Source: Paraburkholderia sp. BL25I1N1 (GTDB lineage: Bacteria > Pseudomonadota > Gammaproteobacteria > Burkholderiales > Burkholderiaceae). From it: DNA of 64,000 nucleotides. Below are positions 51,804 through 61,572 of the stretch, piece by piece. A program made the translations under genes and the position numbers. How positions within the stretch are numbered: the first letter of the stretch is position 1; every line of letters begins with the position of its first letter. The DNA is taken from NCBI RefSeq assembly GCF_003002025.1, contig NZ_PVZB01000033.1:1-64000 (forward strand), given 5' to 3'. The notes under the pieces were generated by a model. It did not search any database and was not told the origin of the DNA. It was given only the letters and a program-made list of their open reading frames with translations.

Positions 51804-53393
51804 CTATAAACCACGCGCGGATCGTGCTGGCCTTTGTACACTGCCGGAGCGGTTCTGCAGCGTGTACACAGCTGTCTGCGCCGAGCGAACCGAATATTCG
51901 ACGGTGAACACGACGTCGTTCAGCTCGCAAAACTGTCCGACGAACGCGAGGTTTGCCCAGCCTTCGGGCATCACTTGCGGACGGTCGCCGCGCTTGCGCC
52001 GCAGGAACTGGCTGGTGATGAAGGGCATCAGGCACGGAATGCAGATCGCGTCGTCGAGAATATTCGGGGCTTCCGCCTGAATGTTCAGATGACCGAGAAG
52101 TTCCGTCATGATTTCGCGGCCCGTGCATCCGGCCATCGGCTTGGCGATGAAATTGCCCGGCCGGTCGATGAAAAGCCCGTAACCCCAGAACACCTCGACA
52201 CCTTTCGGCTGCCCCAGGAAATGCGGCTGATGCGGCAGCACAATCGAGACGAGCCAGTTCGATTGGGGAAAGGTAATCAGGCCACCTTCGCCGGGCACGT
52301 TGCCCGTCAGATCACGGATCAGGCGGAACAGCGTCGGATCATGCAACGTCGCTGTAAAAGACAGCCATTTGGATTCTTCGACATGGTCGGCGAAAACGGA
52401 TGGATGGCCGAATTCGGCTCGTCCTGCTGCGATGGTTTTCCAGAGCGCCCACGCGCCGCTGCTGTCGTTATGATTGAACACGGCAGGGCGGTTTGTGCCG
52501 CCGAGGCTCGACCCTGCCGTCATTGACCCGAGCGTGACGATGACCTTGTCCGCCGCACCGACTGGAATCTCGACGCGACGGCTTTCATGTTCGCAGACGA
52601 CGCCTGCCACCCGATTCAGTGCGCCGCTTTCGTCATAGCGCAGATCGATGACCCGCGTGTTGGTGCGAAATCTCACCCCGTGGTTATCGAGCCATTTGCG
52701 CAGCGGCCGCACCATCGAATCATACTGATTGTAGACCGTGCGCATGATGCCGTGCAACTGGTTGAAGCCCGACGTCATATGTGCGAAACGTAGCAGATAA
52801 CGCCGGAATTCGGCGGCGCTATGCCAAGGCTGGAAGGCGAACGTCGTGCACCACATATACCAGAAATTGGTTTCGAAAAAGTCCGGCTCGAAGTGGTCGG
52901 AAATCCGGCTACCGCCGAGCTGGGCTTCCGGTTCGAGCGAAAGACGGCCGAGTGAGAGCAGGTGCGTTTCGGCGAGCCAGTAAGGGGGCGCGTCTTCGCG
53001 CTGGCCGTTGCGTATGAGCCGAGCCTTCGAGGAAGTGCGGCTCGTCTCGTTCCAGTCAAAGATTTCCTTCGTGACGCTGATGCGGCCGTCAAGCGTGGGA
53101 ATTGAATCGAACAGATCGTAGGTGCACAGATACTTGCTCTCGAGCATGCGGCCGCCGCGCACGACGTAGCCTCCCTGTGGCGTGCCGGCGCCGTCGAGGC
53201 TGCCGCCCGGTTTGTCGAGCGCTTCGAGGATCATGATGCGGCAGCCGGGTACGTCGGCGTCGCGAATCAAAAACGCCGCGGCCGCCAGCGAAGCGATACC
53301 GCCGCCGACGAGATAGAAATGGCCGGATGCGATCGCTTTATCGCGGCCCTGACCCGCGACAGGATGCATGCCAGAGTATTCGGAATTATTCAT
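51804..53393 (-). CDS. ohyA: oleate hydratase (MCRA family)
   Basis: 529 residues from ATG 53393. FAD-binding start FYLVGGGIASLAAAAFLIRD, then LEALDKPGGSLDGAGTPQGG, YVVRGGRMLESKYLCTYDLF and SIPTLD. Later FWYMWCTTFAFQPWHSAAEF and FIDRPGNFIAKPMAGCTGRE are family hallmarks. It adds water to the 9,10 double bond of oleate to give 10-hydroxystearate and needs FAD structurally. Length is normal. It stands alone, flanked by a truncated transporter and a broken chromate transporter. Confidence 0.92.
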   Translation of the reverse strand: MNNSEYSGMHPVAGQGRDKAIASGHFYLVGGGIASLAAAAFLIRDADVPGCRIMILEALDKPGGSLDGAGTPQGGYVVRGGRMLESKYLCTYDLFDSIPTLDGRISVTKEIFDWNETSRTSSKARLIRNGQREDAPPYWLAETHLLSLGRLSLEPEAQLGGSRISDHFEPDFFETNFWYMWCTTFAFQPWHSAAEFRRYLLRFAHMTSGFNQLHGIMRTVYNQYDSMVRPLRKWLDNHGVRFRTNTRVIDLRYDESGALNRVAGVVCEHESRRVEIPVGAADKVIVTLGSMTAGSSLGGTNRPAVFNHNDSSGAWALWKTIAAGRAEFGHPSVFADHVEESKWLSFTATLHDPTLFRLIRDLTGNVPGEGGLITFPQSNWLVSIVLPHQPHFLGQPKGVEVFWGYGLFIDRPGNFIAKPMAGCTGREIMTELLGHLNIQAEAPNILDDAICIPCLMPFITSQFLRRKRGDRPQVMPEGWANLAFVGQFCELNDVVFTVEYSVRSAQTAVYTLQNRSGSVQRPARSARGL

Positions 53394-53551
53394 ATCGTGC
53401 TCCCCGTAGGGTGATGGCCTTGGATGTATTGCTTGGACCATACCCGCGCAGCGGGAAGGCTCATTGAGTTGGATCAACAGAGCTCGACCGGGCTCGCCAA
53501 TGCAGTGCAAGTGATCCACACGCATGCCCGGCAAAAAAGGAGGTATTGCCT

Positions 53552-53870
53552 TTATACGACCCACCACGCGAGCGCGGCTGTTATCAGCACGCCCCCCCAC
53601 GACGGCCACTCGCCACCGGCCGAGCAGGACCAGGGCCGCGACGACCAGCGCGAAATCGCGCCCGGTATGCACTGCGCTGGTCCACACGGGTCGTACAGCG
53701 CGGCGATCAGAATGTCGACCACAGCGGCGTTGATGCCTGCCATGGCGCCGCGCATTGGTGCGAACGCGCGAAACTCGCCCCATAGGGGGTAGCGCCGCGC
53801 TGACCAGCAGGAATGAAGGCAGAAAGATCGCCACGGTAGCGATCAGTGAGCCGGCCGTACCCCGCCGGCT
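53552..53870 (-). pseudogene. chrA: C-terminal remnant of chromate transporter ChrA
   Basis: Minus-strand pieces in alternating frames: LIATVAIFLPSFLLVSAALP, then MRGAMAGINAAVVDILIAAL with YDP, then VWTSAVHTGRDFALVVAALV, then GGVLITAALAWWVV and stop at 53552. These are the last transmembrane segments of a ChrA-type transporter. At least two frameshifts, and everything upstream of ~53870 is missing. Confidence 0.7.
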
Positions 53871-53990
53871 GACCCGTGCTGGCGGCGCCGAGAAACACGG
53901 CGACGAAAAAAGCGGAACCGGGACCGTCTGCGCCCGGTTCCGTCGCATTAAGGCAGGCGGGACAAGCAAAGGCGATATGCGAAGGATAGC

Positions 53991-54714
53991 TTATGAAACT
54001 ATCGAGTAAAATTGCTGGGCGGCAGACAGCGGACAGTTGCCAGAACATTGCAGCTGTCCTTTCTTGATCATGCGCATTAATTCGATGCCACTCAGAATAA
54101 CACGCGCACAGTTGAAATCCTTGAATCCGAGCATCGGTCGGGTTCCGCGTTTGATGGCCCGATGGTTCTGCTCCACGATGTTGTTAAAATACTTGATCTA
54201 ACGAACCTTGACGGGCATGTTGCGCTCGGCATTCACCGCGTTAAGCGCGGCCAGATTGGAGCCGTTTTTGTCGATGGTCACCGTCTCGGGCGAACTGTTC
54301 TGACCGATTGCCTTTTCGAAGAAGCGCCGCGCAGCAGCCTTGTCCCGCCTAGCTCTGAACAGAAAGTCAATGGTATTGCCCGCCTTATCCACCGCGCGGT
54401 AAAGATATTTCCGCGAGCCCTTGACCCTGATATAGGTGTCACCAACCCGCCAGCTCTTGCCGACCGGACGCTTGTACTTGCGAAAACGTCTTTTCAAACA
54501 GCGGCACCAGCTTGATAACCCAGCGATGTACCGTCGAATGGTCGACGTCAATGTCACGCTCAGCCAGCATTTCCTCAGGGTTCCGAAGACTCAGCGAGTA
54601 GGCCACGTACCACCGCACGCACAGCAGCATCACTTCAAGGGGATAGTGCAGCCGCTTCAAAACCTTGGCGATGGCCGGAGCAAGCGTAGTTCGTGGTCTC
54701 AGTGTCTTCTTCAT
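53991..54714 (-). pseudogene. IS6-family transposase with two breaks
   Basis: Three minus-strand frames read one transposase: IAKVLKRLHYPLEVMLLCVR, YSLSLRNPEEMLAERDIDVD (54714 to ~54490), then SWRVGDTYIRVKGSRKYLYR, AVDKAGNTIDFLFRARRDKA, and EKAIGQNSSPETVTIDKNGS (to ~54198), then VEQNHRAIKRGTRPMLGFKD to a stop at 53991. The DDE residues are recognisable. A frameshift near 54490 and a stop/frameshift near 54195 inactivate it. Confidence 0.88.
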
Positions 54715-54773
54715 CGTGCGAACAAAGCGTTTGCATCAGCCTCGAAGTTCACCTCCCCCGCGTTAATGCGACA

Positions 54774-55199
54774 GAGCCCCGCGCGCGCCGTTCACCGAAC
54801 TGACATTGACGATCCGCCCGAACTGCCGCTTGAGCATCCCGCCGAGCAGAGGTTTGGTCATGTTGAACATGGAATCGAGATCGGTGCGCAACACCTTGTC
54901 CCAATCTTCCTTGTTCATCCTGACAAAAGTCGAGTCGCGGGTGATGCCCGCGTTGTTCACCAGAATGTCCACCGTACCGAATTCGGCGAGCACGCGCTCG
55001 GCGCAATGGGCGCACGAATCGAAGCTGGAGACGTCGGCCTCATAGGCGATGAAATGGCGACCGGCATCGCATTCATGGGGGAGGCAACGTGATCGTTGCG
55101 CTCGGAGTGCGACATGGCGACCACCATGCCCGCATCGTGAAGACGCCGGCTGACCGCGGCGCCCAAGCCACTCATGCCACCGATAATGAAAGCTACACG
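54774..55199 (-). pseudogene. phaB: N-terminal fragment of acetoacetyl-CoA reductase
   Basis: The frame directly after the phasin stop reads RVAFIIGGMSGLGAAVSRRL followed by HDAGMVVAMSHSERNDHVA (Rossmann TGGxxGLG motif), then, after a frameshift near 55065, VLAEFGTVDILVNNAGITRD and DWDKVLRTDLDSMFNMTKPL to NVSSVNGARG. This is PhaB/PhbB, the NADPH step of polyhydroxybutyrate synthesis. The start codon has been lost and the catalytic Ser/Tyr/Lys half is missing. Confidence 0.85.
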
Positions 55200-55742
55200 C
55201 TAGCCGGCATGATGCTCTTCCTGCTTCGGACGGTTGCTGGAGGCCGGCGAATTAGCCGAAGTCACTGGCGAAACCTGACTGGAGACGTCGCCTGGGCCCG
55301 CTTGTCCGTTGGCCATGCCCGCCGGCGTGCTTGCCATACGTCGCAGCCATTCCCGCCACGGCAGCATGACCGGATTCATGGGGGCATGCGTCGGCCATTG
55401 CTCGCTCCAGGCCGATTGCCAAGTCGCCAACGCTTCGCGCAGGCCTTCGCTGAATCGGCTTTGCAGTCGCACGGCAGAGTCCAGCCCTTGCTGCCAGAGG
55501 TTTGTGGTGGTCGCCATGTAATCGCGCACCGTAGAATGGTAAGACGCCGAGAGTTCGCTCCAGTCATGAGCGGTCGACACCGCATTGCGAATGGCATGCG
55601 CCGCCGCAAGATCGCGCCGGATGCGCTGCATCTCGAACTCGGAAACCTGCTGCCGGGCTTCGTGGCTGAAACTCACCATTTGCAGCGCAAACGAGAGATT
55701 CGCGCGGTACAGATCGAAGGGTGTGACGGATTTGCCTGCCAT
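55200..55742 (-). CDS. phasin-family granule protein
   Basis: 180 residues from ATG 55742 (CAGGAGATTTATC upstream). Helical phasin pattern without a signal peptide: FDLYRANLSFALQMVSFSHE, ARQQVSEFEMQRIRRDLAAA, STAHDWSELSASYHSTVRDY, NLWQQGLDSAVRLQSRFSEG. The C terminus is Pro/Ser/Gly-rich. Phasins coat polyhydroxyalkanoate granules. The neighbouring phaB remnant fits an old PHB locus. The gene looks intact. Confidence 0.8.
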   Translation of the reverse strand: MAGKSVTPFDLYRANLSFALQMVSFSHEARQQVSEFEMQRIRRDLAAAHAIRNAVSTAHDWSELSASYHSTVRDYMATTTNLWQQGLDSAVRLQSRFSEGLREALATWQSAWSEQWPTHAPMNPVMLPWREWLRRMASTPAGMANGQAGPGDVSSQVSPVTSANSPASSNRPKQEEHHAG

Positions 55743-55784
55743 GATAAATCTCCTGACGTGACGAAGCGGTCCGCATGCATGCAA

Positions 55785-56049
55785 CGAGAGGTTGTGGCAA
55801 ATGCGTGCGCGGCAGCAGTACGTCCAATGTACACGAGGCAGTCAGAAGTTGGTTGACCCGTGTCAACCGCGAGATAGTTTTCTGCGAGCGCGAGCGCGAG
55901 CGCGAACGCTTTGCGCTGTCCGTCGGCCGTTTCGCCGTACGTTCTGACGTGACGGACGACTCCCGCTACGCAGCGAGAGAGTTATGCCAGAGTGGAGAGT
56001 GAAGCGCGCCGGGTTTTCCGGAGACTCCAATTCTTGAGAAAACGGAGCT
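55785..56049. repeat. short GCGAGC tandem repeat next to an IS3 element
   Basis: Near 55889-55910 the hexamer GCGAGC is repeated four times. The flank otherwise carries no gene. It may be the left flank of the IS3-family element that starts near 56000. Confidence 0.5.
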
Positions 56050-56740
56050 ATGGAAAACACCAAAAAGAAGTCCCCAAGGTACTCGCCGGAAGTTCATGAG
56101 CGGGCTGTGCGAATGGTGCTGGAACATCAAGGCGACAGTGAATCGCAATGGAAAGTGATCGCCTCGATCGCAGCAAAGTTTGGCTGCTCAGGCGAGACGC
56201 TGCGCAGCTGGGTGCACAAGGAAGAGCGGGATCGGGGGTTGCGTCCGGGCACGAGCACGCAGAGCAGGATCGGATCAAGGAACTGGAGCGGGGGTGCGTG
56301 AGCTTCGGCAGGCCAATGAAATCCTGCGCAAGGCGTCTGTTGCGTATTTCGCACAGGCGGAGCTCGACCGCCGACCGAAGTGATGATCACGTTCATCGAT
56401 GATCACCGGCGCGTCTACGGGGTCGAGCTGATCTGTAGGGTGCTACCGATCACGCCGTCGACGTACTACAAGCACGTGGCCCGCCGCGCCGATCCTGGCT
56501 TGGTGCCGCCGCGGGCCCGGCGCGACAGGATGCTCAAGGATGAGATCCGGTGCGTATGGAAGGAAAACTTCCAGGTCTACGGCGCAGACAAGGTCTGGAA
56601 GCAATTGAGGCGGGAAGGCATCATCGTGGCGCGCGGCATGATCGAACGGCTGATGAAGTTGAATGGGCCTGCGTGGCGTGGCGTGGTGCGGGGCAAGACG
56701 GTACGAACAACAGTGAGCGACGTTGTTTTTGTGCCGGCGC
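56050..56740 (+). pseudogene. IS3-family element: broken OrfA and truncated OrfB
   Basis: OrfA begins RYSPEVHERAVRMVLEHQGD and FGCSGETLRSWVHKEERDRG, passes through two more frames (DRIKELERG, then RQANEILRKASVAYFAQAEL) and stops after DRRPK near 56381. OrfB (MITFIDDHRRVYGVELICRV, YGADKVWKQLRREGIIVARG) runs to RGKTVRTTVSD and is cut at ~56735 just before the IS110 element. The frame changes in OrfA are not the usual single -1 shift, so it is decayed. Confidence 0.88.
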
Positions 56741-56778
56741 CGACATAGTTTCATGACCCACGAATCAGTCATTTCAGG

Positions 56779-57659
56779 CTAATTGGCTGCCATACGAATA
56801 ACAGCACGAGCGCCGTGAATCAGAAGCGTTCGTAGTGCTGTATCGCCACGCTTGCTGATGCCCAGCAAACGTGGTTTGCCACACGAGGAGTGCTGACGCG
56901 GGACCGGACCCGGCCACGCGGCGAGTTTACGGCCGTCTCGAAAGGCTCGGGGGTTACCGATTGATGCTGCCAGCGCGGAAGCGGTGAGCGGCCCGACTCC
57001 GGGAATCGTTTCAAGAAGTTGCCCAGCCGCATCCGTACGATGCATCGCGCGGATGCGCCCCTCCAGTTCAGTTGCCTTGTTGCCCAGTTCGCGTAAGTGC
57101 TCCACAAGAAACTGGATCAGGGTCCGGAACTGTTCACAAAGCTCATGCTCGCGATTGGAAAGAGCTTCGATGACCCTTTGTCCGAGCAGCCGGATGCCTT
57201 GCGGCAGGACAATAGCGAACTCGCTCAGCAAACCGCGAATCTGATTGGCCAATGCCGTACGGGACTTACTGTAACGAGCCCGGCGCGTGCCCCATGCAGT
57301 GAAAGCATCGTCTGTTGCGCCTGCGTCTTGATCGGCACAAAGCGAATGTGCGGTCGATCTACCGCCTCGCAGATTGCCTCAGCATCGGCTGCATCGGTCT
57401 TGTTGCTCTTTACGTAAGGTCGAACGAACTGCGGGGCAATGAGGCACGCCGTGTGTCCAAGCTTCGTGAGTTCCCAGCCCCAATAATGCGACGACCCACA
57501 TGCCTCCATGCCGACCACGCACGGTTCAAGCTTTGCGAAAAACGCCAGTACATCAGCGCGGCGCAGTTGCTTGCGTACGACAACATGCCCCTGAGAATCC
57601 ACTCCATGAACCTGGAATAGAGTCTCTGCAAGATCCAGTCCGACAGTGGCAATCTTCAT
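56779..57659 (-). pseudogene. IS110-family transposase with one frameshift
   Basis: ATG 57659 opens MKIATVGLDLAETLFQVHGV, then ELTKLGHTACLIAPQFVRPY and VKSNKTDAADAEAICEAV with the DEDD residues. After a frameshift near 57245 it continues ANQIRGLLSEFAIVLPQGIR, IPGVGPLTASALAASIGNPR, RQHSSCGKPRLLGISKRGDT with the conserved Ser to a stop at 56779. Otherwise full length, so it is a recent loss. It interrupts the IS3 OrfB to its left. Confidence 0.88.
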
Positions 57660-57829
57660 GATGAACACTCCTTTGCCGTGGAAGTCACGACTTCTCCACT
57701 TTGGCACAGGCCGAACCCCGAAGGGCGGGAGTCGTCCATCACGTCAGAGCCCTTAATCTCTGGAATTCGTTTGGCAGACCCATTTCTTGCATAAATTTAT
57801 AGTTGCGTCCGTCGCATCGAAAGTCGGAC

Positions 57830-57900
57830 CCCTCCGAACAAAGCCCGCCAGAATCATCTCCAGCGGATAATGCAGGCGCTTCAGTACCTTGGCCAACCCC
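57830..57900 (-). pseudogene. short IS6-family transposase fragment
   Basis: The minus strand reads PGLAKVLKRLHYPLEMILAG, the same N-terminal block as in the IS6 remnant at 54714. About 24 codons survive. It suggests that two copies once flanked the 54-58 kb segment. Confidence 0.65.
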
Positions 57901-57999
57901 GGGCTTGGCATCTTCATCGATTCACCCATCAGCGACTTTGTATCAGCCGGATTCTACCGGCCGTCTCCTACTGCGACACGACCAGTAACCCAGATTGCG

Positions 58000-58374
58000 T
58001 TAGGAGTCGCCAGCGGTAGCGAACAGTCCGTGTTCCGGTTGCGCCCGTTCGTTGTCGATACACTGCACACGCCAATGGCCGGACATCAGAGCGAGGTCGC
58101 CTTCCGTGTACCACTGCACGCGTCCAGCTTCACCTTGGAAGAGTCCGTAGCAACGGTCTAGATTCAGTCCTTCTAGAACATATACAGGTGCCCTGTCGTT
58201 GGGCTTGCACACTAGCGTATTGCCGCGATCCACGTGCAGCGAGCCCCATTTAGGCAGTTCAAGTCGAAAATGACCTTCGCGCGACCATTGCCGCTTTTCC
58301 TTGTCGATCCAGAGGATTGCAAATGCCATCGGATGGGCCCGATTGAACATTTCGAGTTGGACAGTAAGACGCAT
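58000..58374 (-). CDS. hypothetical protein
   Basis: 124 residues from ATG 58374 with GGAGAATCTTC upstream. Beta-rich, soluble (MRLTVQLEMFNRAHPMAFAI, EGHFRLELPKWGSLHVDRGN, RCYGLFQGEAGRVQWYTEGD). It ends in a Glu/His/Gly tail. Reads as an intact gene among IS debris. No family recognised. Confidence 0.55.
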   Translation of the reverse strand: MRLTVQLEMFNRAHPMAFAILWIDKEKRQWSREGHFRLELPKWGSLHVDRGNTLVCKPNDRAPVYVLEGLNLDRCYGLFQGEAGRVQWYTEGDLALMSGHWRVQCIDNERAQPEHGLFATAGDS

Positions 58375-58412
58375 GAAGATTCTCCGAACATATATTCCGC
58401 CAAGCTGAGACA

Positions 58413-58928
58413 TACCGAGAAAATCGCGGCGCTTGCCGCGAAATCACTGACCGAGTGCTCATTGCATCAGCGCATGCGAGTCGTACGTCTATGTCGGGCC
58501 ACCCGACCGGCCCGTAGGGGTATCGCCATCTCTCCCCAATGCATCTTGCGAGGAGGATCAGCGTGTGCGCGCACTGCGCGTCGCGTGTACGACAAAATGT
58601 GCAGTGACGCTCGTCACTAAGGCGGCTGGTTAGGGAGCGGCATGCGCCGCAGCGGCGGCACATACGAATAACGCGGTATATGCGAGCTGCGGGGCAGGCA
58701 TTGATGGTACGCGCTCCTACGCTAGGGTACGAGTCAGTTTACGGCCCGCCACTGACCGTGTCGTTGATCTCGATCAAGCCGAGAATGTGCGTGTATTTGA
58801 CGTGTTGTGGTAGCGCCTATGCTGATGGCTGGCGCACGGCGGGGTCCGCGCCGAATGAATTTTAAGAAGGTGAGGCACGTCCAACGCACCGAAAGCAACC
58901 CAAGGCGAAGCACTGGTGGAGAAGTCGG
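58413..58928. other. about 515 bases with no supported gene
   Basis: Only short shadow frames; no motif, no strong start site, no terminator with a T-run. Confidence 0.4.
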
Positions 58929-59162
58929 GTGGATCCGTTCGCCGACGCGTGGCCGGTAATCGAAGGGTGGCTGATTGCAGAGCCCTCTGTGCCGGCCGAC
59001 GTCTTGATGGATCGGTTGGCCGAGATGTTTCCAGAGGCGTACGCAAGTCAGGCACAACTACGAACGCTGCAGCGCCGGGTCAAGGCATGGCGAGCAGAGC
59101 GCGTAAAAGAACTGATTCTGGGCGGCCTACGAAAGTCCGCTGATGCGCCAGCCGAATTGTGA
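58929..59162 (+). pseudogene. fragment of an IS21-like (IstA-type) transposase
   Basis: The frame DPFADAWPVIEGWLIAEPSV, PADVLMDRLAEMFPEAYASQ followed by AQLRTLQRRVKAWRAERVKE and ILGGL with a stop resembles the HTH region of an IS21-type or related transposase. The expected catalytic part is absent. Frame upstream of 58929 is broken (HWWRSR). Confidence 0.55.
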
Positions 59163-59362
59163 GTTGCGGAAAAGTTGAAACTCGCCGGGGACCGGGCGCT
59201 CCGCGCCCGGCAAACCACGAAAGAAGAGAAGAGAAAAGCGAAACGACAACAATCCCTCGGGTAACATTCCTTCGTGAGGCAACACGGACCGGCCAAGATG
59301 GTTGTCGGTAAACCGGACTTCCTGCTTGACGCTTTCCACTTACATGGGACCGCGGCACTGAG

Positions 59363-59629
59363 ATGGCGAGTCACAGGAAATTTACGGTTGCCACGGACGT
59401 GCAGGTGTATTTCTGCGATCCGCAAAGCCCATGGCAGAGAGGCAGTAACGAGAACACGAATGGCCTTCTACGTCAGTACTTCCCCAAAGGGGTGCCAGTG
59501 GACGGCTATTCGCAGGCTGAGTTGAACAAGGTTGCCGCGCGCCTGAATGGTCGGCCTCGACAGACCCTGCAATTCATGAACCCTGCTGAGAAACTGGCAG
59601 AAACGTTGGGTGTTGCATTGACCGGTTGA
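59363..59629 (+). pseudogene. C-terminal fragment of an IS30-family transposase
   Basis: VATDVQVYFCDPQSPWQRGS followed by NENTNGLLRQYFPKGVPVDG and RLNGRPRQTLQFMNPAEKLA is the conserved end of IS30 transposases, including the final catalytic Glu in RGSNENTNG. The upstream DD part is missing. Confidence 0.88.
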
Positions 59630-59818
59630 ATCCGCCTTGCCAAAGCCCTCGGTGGCGCACGGTTTTTTTTCATAGTGCGATCCAATGGAATTGTCAACGC
59701 CAAGTGTCAGGACATCAGAACCCCTCATCGCATGAAGCCCTTGGCATTCGACCTAAGTTGCGCGCGGCCGTTGCAAGGTGCCTTTGTCGGGGCCCTGATG
59801 TCAGCCGCGGTGGTCGGA

Positions 59819-61207
59819 TCAATGGGTCGCGGCGGGTTGGTGCGTACCCGTTAGCGTCCTCAAGAACGCGACGATTGCGTCAATGTCCGATTCCGCCAAT
59901 TGTTTGCCGACCTGATATGTCGCCATGTCACGTACAGCTTCGCGCAGATCGATGCGGCTGCCGTCGTGGAAATAGGGCGCGGTCAGCTCAACGTTGCGCA
60001 GCGTCGGCGTCTTGAACGCATGGCGATCGAGCGGATCTTTCGTAAAGTTGGCGCGGCCGTTGTCCGCGTCGGTGCGCGCGTGGCCCCGCGCGGCGAAGTA
60101 GTCGGCCGCGAGGCCCATCCGTTCGAACGACTGCCCGCCCAGATTTTTGCCAACGTGGCAGGTCGCGCAATGGTTTGCCTTGAATAACTGGTAGCCGCGC
60201 TGTTCCTCGCTATTCAGCACATCCCTGTCGCCGCGCAGGTAAGCATCGAAGCGACTCGGCGTTAGCAGTGTCGTCTCATATTCGGCGATCGCGTCTGTGA
60301 TGTTCTCGCCTGACCAACCGTCCGGGTACACCCGCAAGAACTGTTGCGTCAGCGATGAGTCCTGTTTCAGCTTATCGATGATCTCACTCCATGACGTGGA
60401 CGCCATTTCGACCGGATTCAGCGGTGGGCTGCCGGCCTGCTCCTGCAGCGTGGCGGCGCGACCGTCCCAGAACTGCTTGCGGTTGAGTGCCGAGTTGAAC
60501 ACTGTCGGTGCGTTGATTGCACCCAACTGGCCGCCCACGCCGGACGAAACCTTATTTCCATCTACGCCACCGATCGCTAGCGTGTGGCAGCTCGCACACG
60601 ATATCGTGTTGTCCGCCGATAGTCTGACATCGTTGAAAAGCTGCTTCCCGAGCGCGACCTTGCCCGCGTCAGTCGGCAAGGAATGAGGCAAAGGTTGTAC
60701 CGGCTCGTTAGCGAACTCTGGTGCAACGCCGGGCGTCGCATATGCGCTGCGTCGCTGGGACGCGATCCAGTCGAGAAGCGCACGTTGATCGTAGGCGCTC
60801 AAGCCGGTGGTCCAGTGTACGAAGCGAAACAGATTTGGTGGCATTGTGCGTTCGTTCACAGCGGTTTCCAGCTTTGCAAGATCGGCTTCGGGGGCCGGTA
60901 CGCCACTCTCGAGCGCCGCGTACAGGCTGTCGATGCGGAAGTAGGCGAGGCCCGTCTGTATGTCGTGCTCGGCTAGCTGACGAATGCCTGGTAGCGCGGC
61001 ATAGTTGGGCAGGACGGTTTTCGTCGAGTGGCAGTAATAGCACGCGTTTCGATCTAACACTTCACGGATGCCGTACGCTTGTGGGGACGCGGCCAGTCTC
61101 ACGGCCGCTCTTTCCGCATAGTCCTTGTCGTGGATGTACGCGATACCGCTGATGCATAGATAGCCTATCAGCACGACGGCGATCGATACGATCAGAAGTT
61201 TCTTCAC
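59819..61207 (-). CDS. triheme cytochrome c peroxidase (YhjA-like)
   Basis: 462 residues from GTG 61207 (AGGAGAGCAA upstream). An N-terminal membrane anchor (LLIVSIAVVLIGYLCISGIA) precedes three CxxCH haem sites: CYYCH (~57), CASCH (~204) and CATCH (~348). Bacterial di-haem peroxidases have two, so the extra N-terminal haem places it with YhjA/Ccp quinol peroxidases. It reduces hydrogen peroxide in the periplasm with electrons from the quinol pool. Length fits the family. It is flanked by a long non-coding gap upstream. Confidence 0.93.
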   Translation of the reverse strand: MKKLLIVSIAVVLIGYLCISGIAYIHDKDYAERAAVRLAASPQAYGIREVLDRNACYYCHSTKTVLPNYAALPGIRQLAEHDIQTGLAYFRIDSLYAALESGVPAPEADLAKLETAVNERTMPPNLFRFVHWTTGLSAYDQRALLDWIASQRRSAYATPGVAPEFANEPVQPLPHSLPTDAGKVALGKQLFNDVRLSADNTISCASCHTLAIGGVDGNKVSSGVGGQLGAINAPTVFNSALNRKQFWDGRAATLQEQAGSPPLNPVEMASTSWSEIIDKLKQDSSLTQQFLRVYPDGWSGENITDAIAEYETTLLTPSRFDAYLRGDRDVLNSEEQRGYQLFKANHCATCHVGKNLGGQSFERMGLAADYFAARGHARTDADNGRANFTKDPLDRHAFKTPTLRNVELTAPYFHDGSRIDLREAVRDMATYQVGKQLAESDIDAIVAFLRTLTGTHQPAATH

Positions 61208-61572
61208 TTGCTCTCCTGCTTCGATTTTGGTCGGAATTCCATACCGTTTACATCAGGTAGGTCTTGATGTTGATATCGGCTTCAGAGCGATGACGCGTTG
61301 ATCGTACAGAACGCACAGCAATCGACTATTGCGGTAAAGCAATTGTCGAACCGAACGCAGAATGTACTGAGGTTCTCACGTTGAGGGTTCCGAGACACGC
61401 GCGAAGGGGGTGTCTGTCTATATAACGGACGGATCCTGGGCGAAATCAGTGACGTAGTGCCATGCCGAAAGGCGTTCGTCGAGTTGTTTGCGGTAGGGGC
61501 GGCGCAGTGGATGTCTTCGCTCGGCCTACGCTTGTGCATCTCGCACCGACTATCCGTAGTACTTGGCATTCT
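61208..61572. other. about 365 bases with no supported gene
   Basis: Between the cytochrome c peroxidase start and the aminotransferase end. It should contain the peroxidase promoter. TTGATGTTGATATC near 61265 only half-matches an FNR box, so regulation is not clear. Confidence 0.4.

Noticed and set aside
53393..53969. N-terminal extension of the oleate hydratase frame to 721 residues
   Set aside because: The extra 192 residues are the ChrA remnant read in part; oleate hydratases start at the ATG 53393.
56250..56381. Programmed frameshift between IS3 OrfA and OrfB
   Set aside because: OrfA itself passes through three frames before its stop, so this is decay, not one -1 programmed shift.
61262..61276. 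Possible FNR box before the cytochrome c peroxidase gene
   Set aside because: TTGATGTTGATATC matches only the first half-site; too weak to call.
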